Source: Truepera sp. (GTDB taxonomy: Bacteria > Deinococcota > Deinococci > Deinococcales > Trueperaceae). Taken from it: 64,000 nucleotides of DNA. The notes beneath the pieces are model-generated. The model saw only the letters and a list, made by a program, of their open reading frames with translations, did not search any database and had not been told where the DNA came from. Each line of letters begins with the position of its first letter. Within the stretch, counting starts at the first letter, position 1. Below, in pieces: positions 32,093 through 44,090 of the stretch. The stretch lies in assembly GCA_032027045.1 (NCBI GenBank), contig JAVSMU010000001.1, positions 729,846 to 793,845 on the forward strand. Direction: 5' to 3'. The translations under genes were made by a program, and so were the position numbers.

Positions 32093-34822
32093 ATGACCAG
32101 CAATCAGGCCAACTCGTTCGGCGCCAAGTCGACGCTCGACACGGGCTCCGGCGAAGCCTACTACTACCGCCTCGCCGCCCTGCAGGAGCAGGGCCTGGGC
32201 AGCGTGGACAAGATGCCTTTCTCGATCAAGGTCCTGCTCGAATCGCTGCTGAGGAACGAGGACGGCTTCCTCGTGACGCGCGCGGACATCGAGCGACTGG
32301 CCGGCTACGATCCGAAGAAGCGGTACGAAGACGAGATCCCGTTCATGCCGTCACGGGTGATCCTGCAGGACTTCACCGGCGTGCCCGCCGTCGTCGACCT
32401 AGCGGCCCTGCGCAGCGCCATGCACCGCCTGGGCGGCGACCCGGAGAAGATCAACCCGCAGGTGCCCGTCGACCTGGTGATCGATCACTCCGTGCAGGTC
32501 GACGAGTACGACAACCCGCTCGCGCTGCTGAAGAACTCCAAGATCGAGTTCGAACGCAACCGCGAACGCTACGAGTTCCTGCGCTGGGGCCAGTCGGCCT
32601 TCGACAACTTCAACGTCGTGCCGCCCGCATCCGGCATCGTCCACCAGGTGAACCTCGAGTACCTGGCTCGGGGCGTGCAGCACAAACCCCACGGCGACAA
32701 GGAAGTCGTGTTCCCCGACTCGCTCGTCGGCACCGACAGCCACACGACCATGATCAACGGCCTCGGCGTCCTCGGCTGGGGCGTCGGTGGCATCGAGGCC
32801 GAGGCGGTCATGCTCGGCCAGCCCTACTACATGGTCATCCCACAGGTCGTCGGCTTCAGGCTCAAGGGCAAGTTGCCCGAGGGCGCCACGGCCACCGACC
32901 TCGTGCTCGTGGTCACCGAGCAACTGCGAAAGCACGGCGTCGTCGGCAAGTTCGTCGAGTTCTTCGGCCCGGGCATGGCCACCATGACCGTTCCCGACCG
33001 CGCCACCCTCGGCAACATGGCGCCCGAGTACGGCGCCACGGTGGGCTTCTTCCCGGTCGACGCCGAAACGCTGCGCTACATGCGCCAGACCGGGCGGCTG
33101 CCCGACGAGGTCGAGGCCCTGGAGCGCTATTGCCGGGCGAACGGGATGTTCCACGAGGCCGGCTTGACGGAGCCGGAGTTCAGCGAGGTGTTGGAGCTCG
33201 ACCTCGGCACCGTCGTCCCCAGCGTGGCAGGGCCGAAGCGCCCGCAGGACCGCATCGCGCTCACGGACATGCAGCCGGAGTTCAGGGAGAACCTGCGCCG
33301 CCCCATCGAGAAGCGGGGGTTCGCGCTTTCGGACGAGGACCTCGCGCGGACCGGCCACCTCTCGTTCCGGGGCGTGGAGAAGGACCTCACCCACGGCGAC
33401 ATCGTCATCGCGGCCATAACGTCGTGCACCAACACGAGCAACCCGTCGGTGATGCTGGCCGCCGGCCTGGTGGCCAAGAAGGCCGCCGAGCGCGGCATGC
33501 GCGCCAAGCCATGGGTGAAGACGAGCCTGGCACCCGGTTCCAAGGTCGTGACCGAGTACCTACGCGACACCGGCCTCCTGCCGTACCTCGAGCAGGTCGG
33601 CTTCTACGTCGTGGGCTACGGCTGCACCACTTGTATCGGCAACTCCGGGCCCCTGCCCCCCGCGGTCTCCAAGGCCGTCAACGAGGGCGACATCGTCGCC
33701 GTGTCGGTGCTCAGCGGGAACCGCAACTTCGAGGGCCGCATCAACCCCGACGTGAAGGCCAACTACCTGGCCAGCCCACCGCTGGTGGTCGCCTACTCGT
33801 TGGTCGGCAGCGTTGACCACGACATCGTCAACGAGCCGTTGGGTGAGGACCAGGACGGCAACCCCGTCTACCTCCGCGACCTGTGGCCAACCTACGAAGA
33901 CGTGACGGAGCTGCTCGAGGCCGCCATGAACCCGGAGACGTTCAAGCGCATGTACGACGGCATCGAGCGGTCCAACGAGGCGTGGAACGCCATCCCCGTG
34001 AAGGGCGGCCAGCTCTTCGACTGGGACGACGCCTCCACCTACATCCAGGAACCGCCCTTCTTCATCGACATGCCGGAAGAGCCGGCCGCGATAGCCCCGA
34101 TCGAGGGGGCGCGCGCGCTCGTCATGGTCGGCGACTCGGTCACCACCGATCACATCTCACCGGCCGGTTCCATCGCGCTCAACAGCCCCGCGGGCCAGTT
34201 CCTCATCGACAGCGGCGTGGCCAAGGCCGACTTCAACTCCTACGGCTCGCGCCGTGGCAACGACCGCGTCATGACGCGCGGCACCTTCGCCAACATCAGG
34301 CTGAAGAACCAGCTCGCGCCCGGTACCGAAGGCGGTTACACCACCGACTTCACTAGCGGCGAGGTCACCAGCATCTACGAGGCGGGTCTCAACTACGCCG
34401 CCAAGGAGGTGCCCACCATCGTGATGGCCGGGAACGACTACGGCATGGGATCGAGCCGCGACTGGGCGGCCAAGGGCACGTACCTCCTCGGCGTCAAGGC
34501 AGTGATCGCCAAGAGCTACGAGCGCATCCACCGTTCGAACCTGGTGGGCATGGGCGTGTTGCCGCTGCAGTTCCTCGCCAAGGACGACCCCACCAGCCTC
34601 GGGCTCGACGGCACCGAGACCTTCGACATCCAGGTCGACGAGAACGTGACGCCCCGCCAGCGCCTGGCAGTCACGGCCACGAAGGGGGACGGTAGCCGGG
34701 TCCAGTTCGAGGTGGCCTGCCGCCTCGACACCCCCGTCGAGTTGGAGTACTACCGCAACGGCGGCATCCTCCACACGGTGTTGCGCAACCTGCATAAGGC
34801 CACGGCAGGGGCCGAGGCCTGA
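32093..34822 (+). CDS. acnA: Aconitate hydratase A
   Basis: A 909-residue aconitase that converts citrate to isocitrate in the TCA cycle. The [4Fe-4S] cluster ligands are in S-C-T-N-T-S-N and [11 protein letters not shown], and the substrate motif S-S-R-D-W-A-A-K-G is in the C-terminal swivel domain. Length and domain order are those of the AcnA (IRP-like) class. AAGGAG lies about 9 nt before the ATG at 32093. It is divergent from a winged-helix regulator gene. Confidence 0.97.
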   Translation: MTSNQANSFGAKSTLDTGSGEAYYYRLAALQEQGLGSVDKMPFSIKVLLESLLRNEDGFLVTRADIERLAGYDPKKRYEDEIPFMPSRVILQDFTGVPAVVDLAALRSAMHRLGGDPEKINPQVPVDLVIDHSVQVDEYDNPLALLKNSKIEFERNRERYEFLRWGQSAFDNFNVVPPASGIVHQVNLEYLARGVQHKPHGDKEVVFPDSLVGTDSHTTMINGLGVLGWGVGGIEAEAVMLGQPYYMVIPQVVGFRLKGKLPEGATATDLVLVVTEQLRKHGVVGKFVEFFGPGMATMTVPDRATLGNMAPEYGATVGFFPVDAETLRYMRQTGRLPDEVEALERYCRANGMFHEAGLTEPEFSEVLELDLGTVVPSVAGPKRPQDRIALTDMQPEFRENLRRPIEKRGFALSDEDLARTGHLSFRGVEKDLTHGDIVIAAITSCTNTSNPSVMLAAGLVAKKAAERGMRAKPWVKTSLAPGSKVVTEYLRDTGLLPYLEQVGFYVVGYGCTTCIGNSGPLPPAVSKAVNEGDIVAVSVLSGNRNFEGRINPDVKANYLASPPLVVAYSLVGSVDHDIVNEPLGEDQDGNPVYLRDLWPTYEDVTELLEAAMNPETFKRMYDGIERSNEAWNAIPVKGGQLFDWDDASTYIQEPPFFIDMPEEPAAIAPIEGARALVMVGDSVTTDHISPAGSIALNSPAGQFLIDSGVAKADFNSYGSRRGNDRVMTRGTFANIRLKNQLAPGTEGGYTTDFTSGEVTSIYEAGLNYAAKEVPTIVMAGNDYGMGSSRDWAAKGTYLLGVKAVIAKSYERIHRSNLVGMGVLPLQFLAKDDPTSLGLDGTETFDIQVDENVTPRQRLAVTATKGDGSRVQFEVACRLDTPVELEYYRNGGILHTVLRNLHKATAGAEA

Positions 34823-34870
34823 CCCAGGGGCCCCACTGGCCTCCTCGCCTACCCATCCGCGCATGCCCGT

Positions 34871-34876
34871 TATACT
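34871..34876 (+). promoter_or_regulatory. Leaderless -10 box of the 139-residue protein gene
   Basis: TATACT ends 6 nt before the ATG at 34883. Confidence 0.7.
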
Positions 34877-34882
34877 CCTGGC

Positions 34883-35302
34883 ATGCGCGGTTTCATCGGG
34901 TTCTTGGTAATAGTCGCCATCGTGTTCTTCGCCGTGGGCGAGACGCGCGGCTGGTACTTGGGCATCCCAGGCCAGACACCCATATTGGTCTACAAGAAGG
35001 ACTTCACGTCGACCACCACCCGCAGGACCATGCAACGGACCGACATGCCGGTACGCTTCACGGGCGACGTGCGCAACGGCACCGTCAAGGTCGAGGTGCA
35101 TTACCAGCGGCCGAGCAGCTTCCAGACGAACACCCCTGCCGGCCAGGACTCCAGGATCTTCGAGGGCACGTACGTCAAGGGCCAGCGGGTAGCCCTCGAC
35201 CGGATCTTCGAGAACGGCGGAGGCGTCTACACGGTGAAGGTCACGTACCAAGACGCCACCGGCATCTTCAACCTGAAACTCCCGGGGGGCCCGGACCTCT
35301 AG
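34883..35302 (+). CDS. Anchored or secreted protein of unknown function
   Basis: A 139-residue protein. An N-terminal hydrophobic stretch (2-19) can be a signal anchor. The mature part is beta-rich with several alternating strands (V-K-V-E-V-H-Y and Y-T-V-K-V-T-Y) and resembles small extracytoplasmic sandwich domains. No cysteines or lipobox are seen and no family is recognised. The stop overlaps the convergent reductase gene by 4 bp. Confidence 0.6.
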   Translation: MRGFIGFLVIVAIVFFAVGETRGWYLGIPGQTPILVYKKDFTSTTTRRTMQRTDMPVRFTGDVRNGTVKVEVHYQRPSSFQTNTPAGQDSRIFEGTYVKGQRVALDRIFENGGGVYTVKVTYQDATGIFNLKLPGGPDL

Positions 35303-36147
35303 CCGCGCTTCCTGGCGGCTTCCAGGGCGTCCCACTGCTCGGGGGTCACCGCGTCCAGCAGGTTGAACTCGCCGGCGTTGAAGGCGCTCTCACCGCCGTC
35401 GATGTAGATGAGGTCGCCGCTGATGAACCCCGCCTCGTCCGACAGCAGGTAACTGGCCAGGTTCGCCAGCTCCAGGTGATCACCCACGCGGCCCAGCGGC
35501 ACGCGGCTCTCGAAGAGCCGCTCGATCTCCTTGGTGGGTAGCAGGCGGCTCCAGGCGCCCGGCGTAGGGAAGGGGCCCGGGGCTACGGCGTTGAGCCTGA
35601 TGCCGTACTTGCCCCACTCGCCGGCGAGGGAGCGCGTGAGGGAAACGACGCCGGCCTTGGCCACCGCCGAAGGCGCCACGTAGCCGGAGCCGTGTTCGGC
35701 GTAGGTGGCGGCGATCGAGAGCACGACGCCCTTGGTGCCCTCGGCGATCCAGCGCTTGCCCAACTCCAGGGTGGCGTAGACGGTGCCGTGCAAGACGATG
35801 TTGAGTACGGCGTCGAACGCCCGATGCGACAGCCTCTCGGTGGGCGAGATGAAGTTGCCCGCCGCGTTGTTCACGAGCGCGTCGACCTTGCCGAAGCGCG
35901 CGTACGCCTGGTCCAGGGCCGCCGTCACGGCTTCCGGGTCGCGCACGTCGAGGGCGACCGGCAACACCTGGCGACCCGTTTCGGCCTCGAGCGCCGCGGC
36001 CTGCTCCTGGAGGAGTTCGAAGCGCCTGCTCGCGATGACGGCGTTGGCTCCCAGCTCCAGGAACCTGCGCGTCATGGAGAGCCCCAGGCCGCTCCCGCCC
36101 CCGGTGACGAAGACGACCTTGTCTAGCAACAGATCGGTTCTGAACAT
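35299..36147 (-). CDS. Short-chain dehydrogenase/reductase, 2,4-dienoyl-CoA reductase-like
   Basis: A 282-residue SDR enzyme. The cofactor site is V-T-G-G-G-S-G-L-G-L-S near residue 18, and N-N-A-A-G-N-F lies near 95. At the active site the usual Y-x3-K reads P-S-A-V-A-K, with serine in place of tyrosine; this is the pattern of the 2,4-dienoyl-CoA reductase branch, where other residues do the acid-base work. It should reduce unsaturated CoA intermediates in fatty-acid oxidation. The ATG at 36147 fits the family N terminus. Confidence 0.85.
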   Translation of the reverse strand: MFRTDLLLDKVVFVTGGGSGLGLSMTRRFLELGANAVIASRRFELLQEQAAALEAETGRQVLPVALDVRDPEAVTAALDQAYARFGKVDALVNNAAGNFISPTERLSHRAFDAVLNIVLHGTVYATLELGKRWIAEGTKGVVLSIAATYAEHGSGYVAPSAVAKAGVVSLTRSLAGEWGKYGIRLNAVAPGPFPTPGAWSRLLPTKEIERLFESRVPLGRVGDHLELANLASYLLSDEAGFISGDLIYIDGGESAFNAGEFNLLDAVTPEQWDALEAARKRG

Positions 36148-36212
36148 GACCCATAGTCGCATGGGCCGCGCACGCTGTGGAGTACTTCTGGCGAGCCCGG
36201 CTACTCCAAGGT

Positions 36213-36218
36213 CATACT
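36213..36218 (+). promoter_or_regulatory. -10 box of the SpoIID-like gene
   Basis: CATACT ends 9 nt before the ATG at 36228. Confidence 0.5.
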
Positions 36219-36227
36219 TGACCAGCG

Positions 36228-37367
36228 ATGTGTTTCCGCCTTCCACCCGCGAACCGCGTGGCCCTCTTGGTAGCACTGATAACCCTCGTCAGCTCGCTGC
36301 AGTCGGCAGCCGCTCAGACGTACTTCGCCGCGCCCACCCCGGTGCGGGTCCTGCTCGCGGTGGTGCCCTTCGTCGACGTGGAGGCCACGGGCGCCCACCA
36401 CGGCGCGGTCGGCAACCAGCGCTTCTCCACCCGGACCGGCCTCAGCTGGCCCGTTACTGCCAGTGAGGGCATGCTGTACGTGGACGGTCACGAGTTGGCC
36501 GAGACGCTGACCATCGCGGCCGACGCCGGCACGCTGGGGGTCCTGGGACGGCACTACCGCGGCGCCATCCGCCTGAGCGCCGTGGGCGAGCAGGTGGAGG
36601 TCGTCAACGTGCTCGACCTGGAGTCGTACCTGAGGGGCGTCGTGCCCTCGGAGATGGCGGCGTCGTGGCCCATGGAGGCCCTCAAGGCGCAGGCGGTGGC
36701 CGCGCGCTCGTACACCCTGGTGTCGCTTGACGCGTCCGCTCGTTACGACCTCTGCGCCACGGTGGACTGCCAGGTATACCGCGGGGTGGAGGCCGAACAG
36801 CCGCGCAGCGACGCCGCCATCGCGGCGACTGCCGGCGTCGTCGTCACCTACGGCGGCCTGACCGCGCGCACCTACTACCACTCCGACTCGGGGGGAACCG
36901 TGGCGTCCAGCCGCGAGGTCTGGGGCTCGAGCATCCCGTACCTGGTAGCCCTGCAGGACGTGCCGTCGTCCACTCCCCACCGGGCGTGGACGACGAGGCT
37001 CGATGCGGGTACCCTCACGGCCAGCCTCGACGCCGCCGGCCTCGGCGTGGGCACGGTCGGCTCGTTGCGCGTGGTCGCGATCAGCGAGTCGGGGCGAGTC
37101 GCCGAACTGGAGGTCTCGGGCAGCGCCGGGTCGCGCGTCCTGCGGGGCCGGCAACTGAACTCGCTCGCGCGCGGCTGGGGCCTCAAGTCCATGCGCTTCT
37201 CCGTGCAGGGCGGTCTGACGGTGCGTGGAGACGGCTGGGGCCACGGGGTGGGCATGAGCCAGTACGGCGCCAGGGCACTGGCGCTCGCCGGCTACGACTA
37301 CGGTCGGATCCTAGGCTACTACTACCCGAGAACGTCTCTCACGCGCTTCGTTGCCGGCGCGCCGTAA
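36228..37367 (+). CDS. SpoIID/LytB-domain protein
   Basis: A 379-residue exported protein with a signal peptide (about 1-28, ending A-A-A-Q-T). It carries the SpoIID/LytB domain: N-V-L-D-L-E-S-Y-L-R-G-V-V-P-S-E-M, then A-L-K-A-Q-A-V-A-A-R-S-Y-T-L, S-D-S-G-G, and the C-terminal G-W-G-H-G-V-G-M-S-Q-Y-G-A motif. SpoIID cuts glycan strands in Bacillus sporulation, but this family is also common in non-spore formers as a lytic transglycosylase or amidase helper in cell-wall turnover. Nothing near it suggests sporulation. Confidence 0.9.
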   Translation: MCFRLPPANRVALLVALITLVSSLQSAAAQTYFAAPTPVRVLLAVVPFVDVEATGAHHGAVGNQRFSTRTGLSWPVTASEGMLYVDGHELAETLTIAADAGTLGVLGRHYRGAIRLSAVGEQVEVVNVLDLESYLRGVVPSEMAASWPMEALKAQAVAARSYTLVSLDASARYDLCATVDCQVYRGVEAEQPRSDAAIAATAGVVVTYGGLTARTYYHSDSGGTVASSREVWGSSIPYLVALQDVPSSTPHRAWTTRLDAGTLTASLDAAGLGVGTVGSLRVVAISESGRVAELEVSGSAGSRVLRGRQLNSLARGWGLKSMRFSVQGGLTVRGDGWGHGVGMSQYGARALALAGYDYGRILGYYYPRTSLTRFVAGAP

Positions 37368-37397
37368 GGGTCGGGCTCGATCCGGGGCGCTACGCTC

Positions 37398-37676
37398 TCA
37401 GCCGCGCGCCAGCTTGATGACGGTGAGCAACTCTTCTACGTCCTGCTCGCCCTGCGCCAGCGCCGACCGGCACTCGGTCAGGTAGTTCGCGAGTATCTCG
37501 TCCCCGGCAGCGTCGAGGGCCTTGCGCGTGCCCGCCACCAGCGTCAGCACCTCGCGGCAAGGTCGCTCCTCCTCGATCATGCGCTGTAAGCCACGCACCT
37601 GGCCCTCCAGGCGCTTGAGGCGATTCACGATCTTGCGACGCGCCTCGAGTGCGTTGGGTTCTATCGACGTCGGCAC
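37398..37676 (-). CDS. CsoR-family repressor with altered metal site
   Basis: A 92-residue all-helical repressor of the CsoR/RcnR/CstR family (I-V-N-R-L-K-R-L-E-G-Q-V-R-G-L-Q-R-M-I near 16-34). C40 and C69 match the two cysteines of CsoR and CstR, 29 residues apart, but the copper-binding histidine four residues before the second cysteine is Y65. That fits a persulfide-sensing CstR-type or another non-copper sensor better than CsoR. The GTG start follows AAAGGAGGAG. A CsoR-type operator overlaps its promoter, so it should repress itself. No clear target gene is next to it. Confidence 0.85.
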   Translation of the reverse strand: MPTSIEPNALEARRKIVNRLKRLEGQVRGLQRMIEEERPCREVLTLVAGTRKALDAAGDEILANYLTECRSALAQGEQDVEELLTVIKLARG

Positions 37677-37685
37677 CGCTCCTCC

Positions 37686-37702
37686 TTTACCCCCGGGGAG
37701 TA
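37686..37702 (-). promoter_or_regulatory. CsoR-type operator over the repressor's -10 box
   Basis: TACCCCCGGGGAGTA (37686-37700) is a GC-centred near-palindrome like known CsoR/CstR operators. The minus-strand -10 GATACT (37697-37702) lies on its edge, so bound repressor would block it. Confidence 0.65.
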
Positions 37703-37785
37703 TCGTACCGCCCCGGAGCCGGGGGCGCCGTCCGCCGGACAGCTCCTCACAACTGGTAGCCTCTAAGGATGCTTGGCGGGACCCG

Positions 37786-37986
37786 GTGAACTACGCCGCC
37801 CTCCTTGGGCTTCTGGCTGCGGTCACGTTCACGCTGCCGCTCCTCGCGCGCTTGGCCGAGTCGCTGGGCCTGCACCGCAGTGCCGGTGTGGGGGTGAGCC
37901 TGGCCATCGCCTTGGCGGTAGCCTTGGGCTGGTTCGTGCGCGCCAGGGCGGCAGCGCGCAAACGCCCGGGCAGCCAGGACCCGTGA
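37786..37986 (+). CDS. Small two-helix membrane protein
   Basis: A 66-residue protein with two hydrophobic helices (A-A-L-L-G-L-L-A-A-V-T-F-T-L-P-L-L and G-V-G-V-S-L-A-I-A-L-A-V-A-L-G-W-F) and a basic tail with many arginines and lysines. Its GTG start is preceded by a TAAGGAT stretch about 17 nt upstream. The stop overlaps the rsmI start as GTGA, so the two are coupled. No family is recognised. Confidence 0.6.
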   Translation: MNYAALLGLLAAVTFTLPLLARLAESLGLHRSAGVGVSLAIALAVALGWFVRARAAARKRPGSQDP

Positions 37987-38828
37987 GCAGGGCCGCAGCG
38001 CACCTCACGCTCGTACCCACGCCCATCGGCAACCTGGGCGACATTACCTTCCGCGCCGTGGAGGCCCTGAAGGCGGCCGACGTCGTTGCCGCCGAGGACA
38101 CGCGGCATAGCCGGGCGCTCTTGGAGCATTACGGCATCGGCACGCCCCTGACGCGGCTGGACGTGCACACCATCGCCGCCCGCGGCCCCGGCCTGCTGGA
38201 ACGTCACGCCAACGTGGCATACGTGACCGACGCCGGCAGCCCCGGCATCTCCGACCCAGGGGCGGAGCTGGTGCGCCTCGCCATCCAGTTGGGGCTGCGC
38301 GTCGAGGCGCTCCCGGGCCCCACCGCCGTGATACCCGCCGTCGTGCTCTCGGGGTTGCCGACGGCCAGGTTCACCTTCGAAGGGTTCCTGCCCCGCAAGG
38401 GCGGCGACCGCGACCGGCGGCTCCATGGGGTGGCCGCGTCGAGCGCCACTTCGGCGCTCTACGAGGCGCCAGGGCGCCTGAGCGCCACGCTTGCCGATCT
38501 CGTCCGGGCCTGCGGGGGCGACCGCGGGGCCAGCGTGAGCCGTGAGCTCAGCAAGCTTCACGAGGAGACCATCAGGGGCAACCTTGCCGAGTTGGAGGCC
38601 CACTTCCGTGCCCGCGACGTTAGGGGCGAGATCGTGATCGTGGTGGCGCCCGCTCCCGAGGCCGCGGCGGGTGACGGCGCCGGACCCAGGCGAACGGCCG
38701 AGGCACTGGCGGGCGCCGGAGTTCGCGGTAGGCTGTTGCGCGATGCGCTGATCGCCCTGGACGTGCCCAGGAACGAGGCGTACCGTCTGGCCCTGGAACA
38801 CCCGGAGCGCCCCCTCACGGAGGAGTGA
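37983..38828 (+). CDS. rsmI: 16S rRNA 2'-O-methyltransferase RsmI
   Basis: A 281-residue enzyme that methylates the 2'-oxygen of cytidine 1402 in 16S rRNA. It has the family opening L-T-L-V-P-T-P-I-G-N-L-G-D-I-T, A-E-D-T-R-H-S, V-T-D-A-G-S-P-G-I-S-D-P-G, and the P-G-P-T-A segment of tetrapyrrole-methylase-type folds. The GTG start overlaps the previous stop. It stands just before mfd. Confidence 0.95.
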   Translation: MSRAAAHLTLVPTPIGNLGDITFRAVEALKAADVVAAEDTRHSRALLEHYGIGTPLTRLDVHTIAARGPGLLERHANVAYVTDAGSPGISDPGAELVRLAIQLGLRVEALPGPTAVIPAVVLSGLPTARFTFEGFLPRKGGDRDRRLHGVAASSATSALYEAPGRLSATLADLVRACGGDRGASVSRELSKLHEETIRGNLAELEAHFRARDVRGEIVIVVAPAPEAAAGDGAGPRRTAEALAGAGVRGRLLRDALIALDVPRNEAYRLALEHPERPLTEE

Positions 38829-38873
38829 CGCTCGCGGGCGTTCGTGCGTGCCGCCCAACCGGAAGGTCGAAGC

Positions 38874-41975
<3,102 letters not shown>

Positions 41976-42049
41976 GCCTGCGTTCCGGGGCCGAATCGAG
42001 GGGGCCCGCCTACGACGCCCCGGGCTCACGACCGAAGCCGCGGATACGA

Positions 42050-42085
42050 AGTGGCGCCCCGCGGCCGAAGCTGCGGGGCGCCACT
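42050..42085. terminator. Strong bidirectional hairpin between mfd and the convergent gene
   Basis: A perfect 13-bp inverted repeat (AGTGGCGCCCCGC / GCGGGGCGCCACT) with a 10-nt loop sits between the mfd stop and the stop of the minus-strand membrane-protein gene. T runs are short, but stem length favours termination in both directions. Confidence 0.7.
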
Positions 42086-42104
42086 AGTTCTTAGGGTCTA
42101 GCGC

Positions 42105-42563
42105 TTAGAAGTGGTAGTTGAAGCCGAGGCGGCCGGTGACGCCGAAGTTGAAGGTCGGGACGACGGCGATGGACGGACCTACTTCGAGGAACACGCCGCC
42201 TTCCGGCAGGCCGGCGCTGGCAAGGCTGAACTCGCCACCGACGAAGGTGTTGATGCCGACTGCCACTCCGGAGCCGAGGCCGAGGCCAACGCCCCCGCCG
42301 ACGTACACCTGAATGGGCGCGTCACCCATGTCGACCGCGAGGTCGTAGAGGACGTCGGCGCCGATGGCGAAGCCACCCGTGCCGATGTAGTTGTAGCCCG
42401 CGTTGAGGCGGACGGCCAGGTTGGGCGCCACGTTGTCGATACCGAAGTGCAGCGCGGCACCTGGGTACCCGGCGCTGACGCCGGCCCACATACCACTCTG
42501 TGCGAATGCTGCACCCGCACCAAGGGTGGCTACAGCGATCAGGGTGACCAGAAACTTGCGCAT
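42105..42563 (-). CDS. Small outer-membrane-like beta-barrel protein
   Basis: A 152-residue protein with a signal peptide (M-R-K-F-L-V-T-L-I-A-V-A-T-L-G-A-G-A-A-F-A, cut after A-F-A) and a mature part of alternating glycine-rich strands (A-V-R-L-N-A-G-Y-N-Y-I, V-Y-V-G-G-G-V-G-L-G-L, R-L-G-F-N-Y-H-F). The C-terminal phenylalanine after alternating residues is the usual outer-membrane barrel end. This fits a diderm envelope. GGAGGG lies 5 nt before the ATG. Confidence 0.75.
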   Translation of the reverse strand: MRKFLVTLIAVATLGAGAAFAQSGMWAGVSAGYPGAALHFGIDNVAPNLAVRLNAGYNYIGTGGFAIGADVLYDLAVDMGDAPIQVYVGGGVGLGLGSGVAVGINTFVGGEFSLASAGLPEGGVFLEVGPSIAVVPTFNFGVTGRLGFNYHF

Positions 42564-42710
42564 GCGAACCCTCCAAACCGATCTGAGAAGAGAAAGTAGT
42601 GTTCTCCTCGCCTGCCCGGTTATATCATGCCTCTGTAAAAGCAACAAGTCAGGTGTTTCACTCTAATCCGATGGGAATCGGGGTTTCTCGGCGGCGTCTT
42701 CCTCCGCGGT

Positions 42711-43076
42711 TCATTCTTGCCCGTTGCCGCCCCCGAACCTTTCGCTCGCCCTACGCCGAGCGTCCCGAACGAGGGGCGTGGCGCGGTTGCAGCGCGGCAG
42801 CGCACCACTGTGTGCGGCGCGGTAGTCGTCGAGCAGGCGCGCCTCCTCGGCCTGGGGCACGGCGCTGTAGGCGTAACGCCAGAAGCCCGCGTTCGTGGCC
42901 ACGCAGCCGCCCTTCGCCAGGTGCTGCCGGATGCGGTTCGGGACGTCGACGGCCGACTGGCCGATGTAGATCACACTGCGCCGTTCGTCGGCGATCTCGT
43001 ACACGCCCGGCATGGCGTCCCGCCCCCTGACCGGCGGTAACCGGTCGAGGGAGCGCCAGCGGGCGGCGATGGGCAC
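42711..43076 (-). CDS. GIY-YIG-domain protein
   Basis: A 121-residue protein whose middle part is a GIY-YIG nuclease-like domain: M-P-G-V-Y-E-I-A-D then V-I-Y-I-G-Q-S-A-V-D-V-P-N-R-I-R-Q-H-L, with the arginine of the motif in N-R-I-R. It has no fused helicase or zinc part, so it is of the small UPF0213-like kind. It lies 14 bp after era on the same strand, behind GGGAGA, and so is probably cotranscribed. The function is unknown. Confidence 0.75.
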   Translation of the reverse strand: MPIAARWRSLDRLPPVRGRDAMPGVYEIADERRSVIYIGQSAVDVPNRIRQHLAKGGCVATNAGFWRYAYSAVPQAEEARLLDDYRAAHSGALPRCNRATPLVRDARRRASERFGGGNGQE

Positions 43077-43090
43077 TCGGTCTCCCTAGC

Positions 43091-44038
43091 TCACGGCTCG
43101 TAGCCGAGCTCGCGTAGGGCCTCGCGGTCCTCGCGCCACGAGGGCCGCACCACCACCTCGAGGTCCAAGTAGATCTTCTCCTGCAAGAAGATCTCCAGCT
43201 GCTTTCGGGCCATCTTGCCGATCTCCTTGATCATGGCTCCGCCCTTGCCGATCACCATGCGGCGGTGGCCTGTCTTCTCGACCCAGATCTCCGCCGTTAA
43301 CACCAGCGGACGACCGTCCTCCGCGTCCTCCCACGACACGACCTGCACGGCAACGCTGTAAGGGAGCTCCTCGCGCAGGTGGATCATGGCCGCCTCGCGG
43401 ATGAGCTCGCCGGCCCACTGCTCGCGCGACTGGTCCGAGCGGACGTCGGTAGGGAAGTAGAAGGGGCCCTCCTGAAGGGTCTCCATGAGGTCGTCCCTGA
43501 GCGCGTAGACGGCTTGCGGGTCGTTCAGTGCCGACAGCGCCACGACGCGCTGGGCCTGCGGGGCGAGGTCGGAGTAGAGCTGCAGCGCCTCCTCCGGGTA
43601 CTTGGCCGCATCGACCTTGTTGCCGACGACGATCAGGGGCGTCTCGTCCAGCGCGCTACCCAGCAGCCTGGCCACCGACTTGTCCTCTTCGGTGGGTGGG
43701 TGGCGCAGGTCCACGACCCACAGCACGGCGTCCACGTCGACCAGGGCGTCGCGAATCTCGCGACGCATCGCCTGGTCGAGGGCGCTGCCACCGCCCTTGT
43801 GGAAGCCAGGCGTGTCGACGAACACGAGCTGGCGGTCGTCCGCCGTGTAGATGCCGCGCACGCCGCGCCGCGTGGTCTGCGGTTTGGGGGTTATCGGGGC
43901 CACCTTCACGCCCAGCATGGTGTTGAGCAGCGTGGACTTGCCCACGTTCGGCTTGCCGACGATGACCACGAAGCCGCTCCTGGTCTGCGGGGCGTCGCCA
44001 GGCTGCGGGCCGGCGCCGTCTAAGGGTTCGTTGTTCAA
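43091..44038 (-). CDS. era: GTPase Era
   Basis: A 315-residue GTPase needed for 16S rRNA maturation and 30S assembly. It has the P-loop [10 protein letters not shown] (about 27-36), the D-T-P-G-F switch II, N-K-V-D specificity motif, and a C-terminal KH domain ([15 protein letters not shown]). The start is a TTG at 44038 with GAGAGGA upstream; TTG starts of this kind give weak translation, common for a low-copy GTPase. A GIY-YIG gene follows. Confidence 0.95.
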   Translation of the reverse strand: MNNEPLDGAGPQPGDAPQTRSGFVVIVGKPNVGKSTLLNTMLGVKVAPITPKPQTTRRGVRGIYTADDRQLVFVDTPGFHKGGGSALDQAMRREIRDALVDVDAVLWVVDLRHPPTEEDKSVARLLGSALDETPLIVVGNKVDAAKYPEEALQLYSDLAPQAQRVVALSALNDPQAVYALRDDLMETLQEGPFYFPTDVRSDQSREQWAGELIREAAMIHLREELPYSVAVQVVSWEDAEDGRPLVLTAEIWVEKTGHRRMVIGKGGAMIKEIGKMARKQLEIFLQEKIYLDLEVVVRPSWREDREALRELGYEP

Positions 44039-44090
44039 GCTCGTCGTCCTCTCGTGGCCGGTCCCGGCCCCTGGTCTAGATGCTAGTGCG

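Noticed and set aside
36228-37367. SpoIID-like protein as a sign of sporulation
   Set aside because: The family is widespread in non-spore formers, and no other sporulation gene is present.
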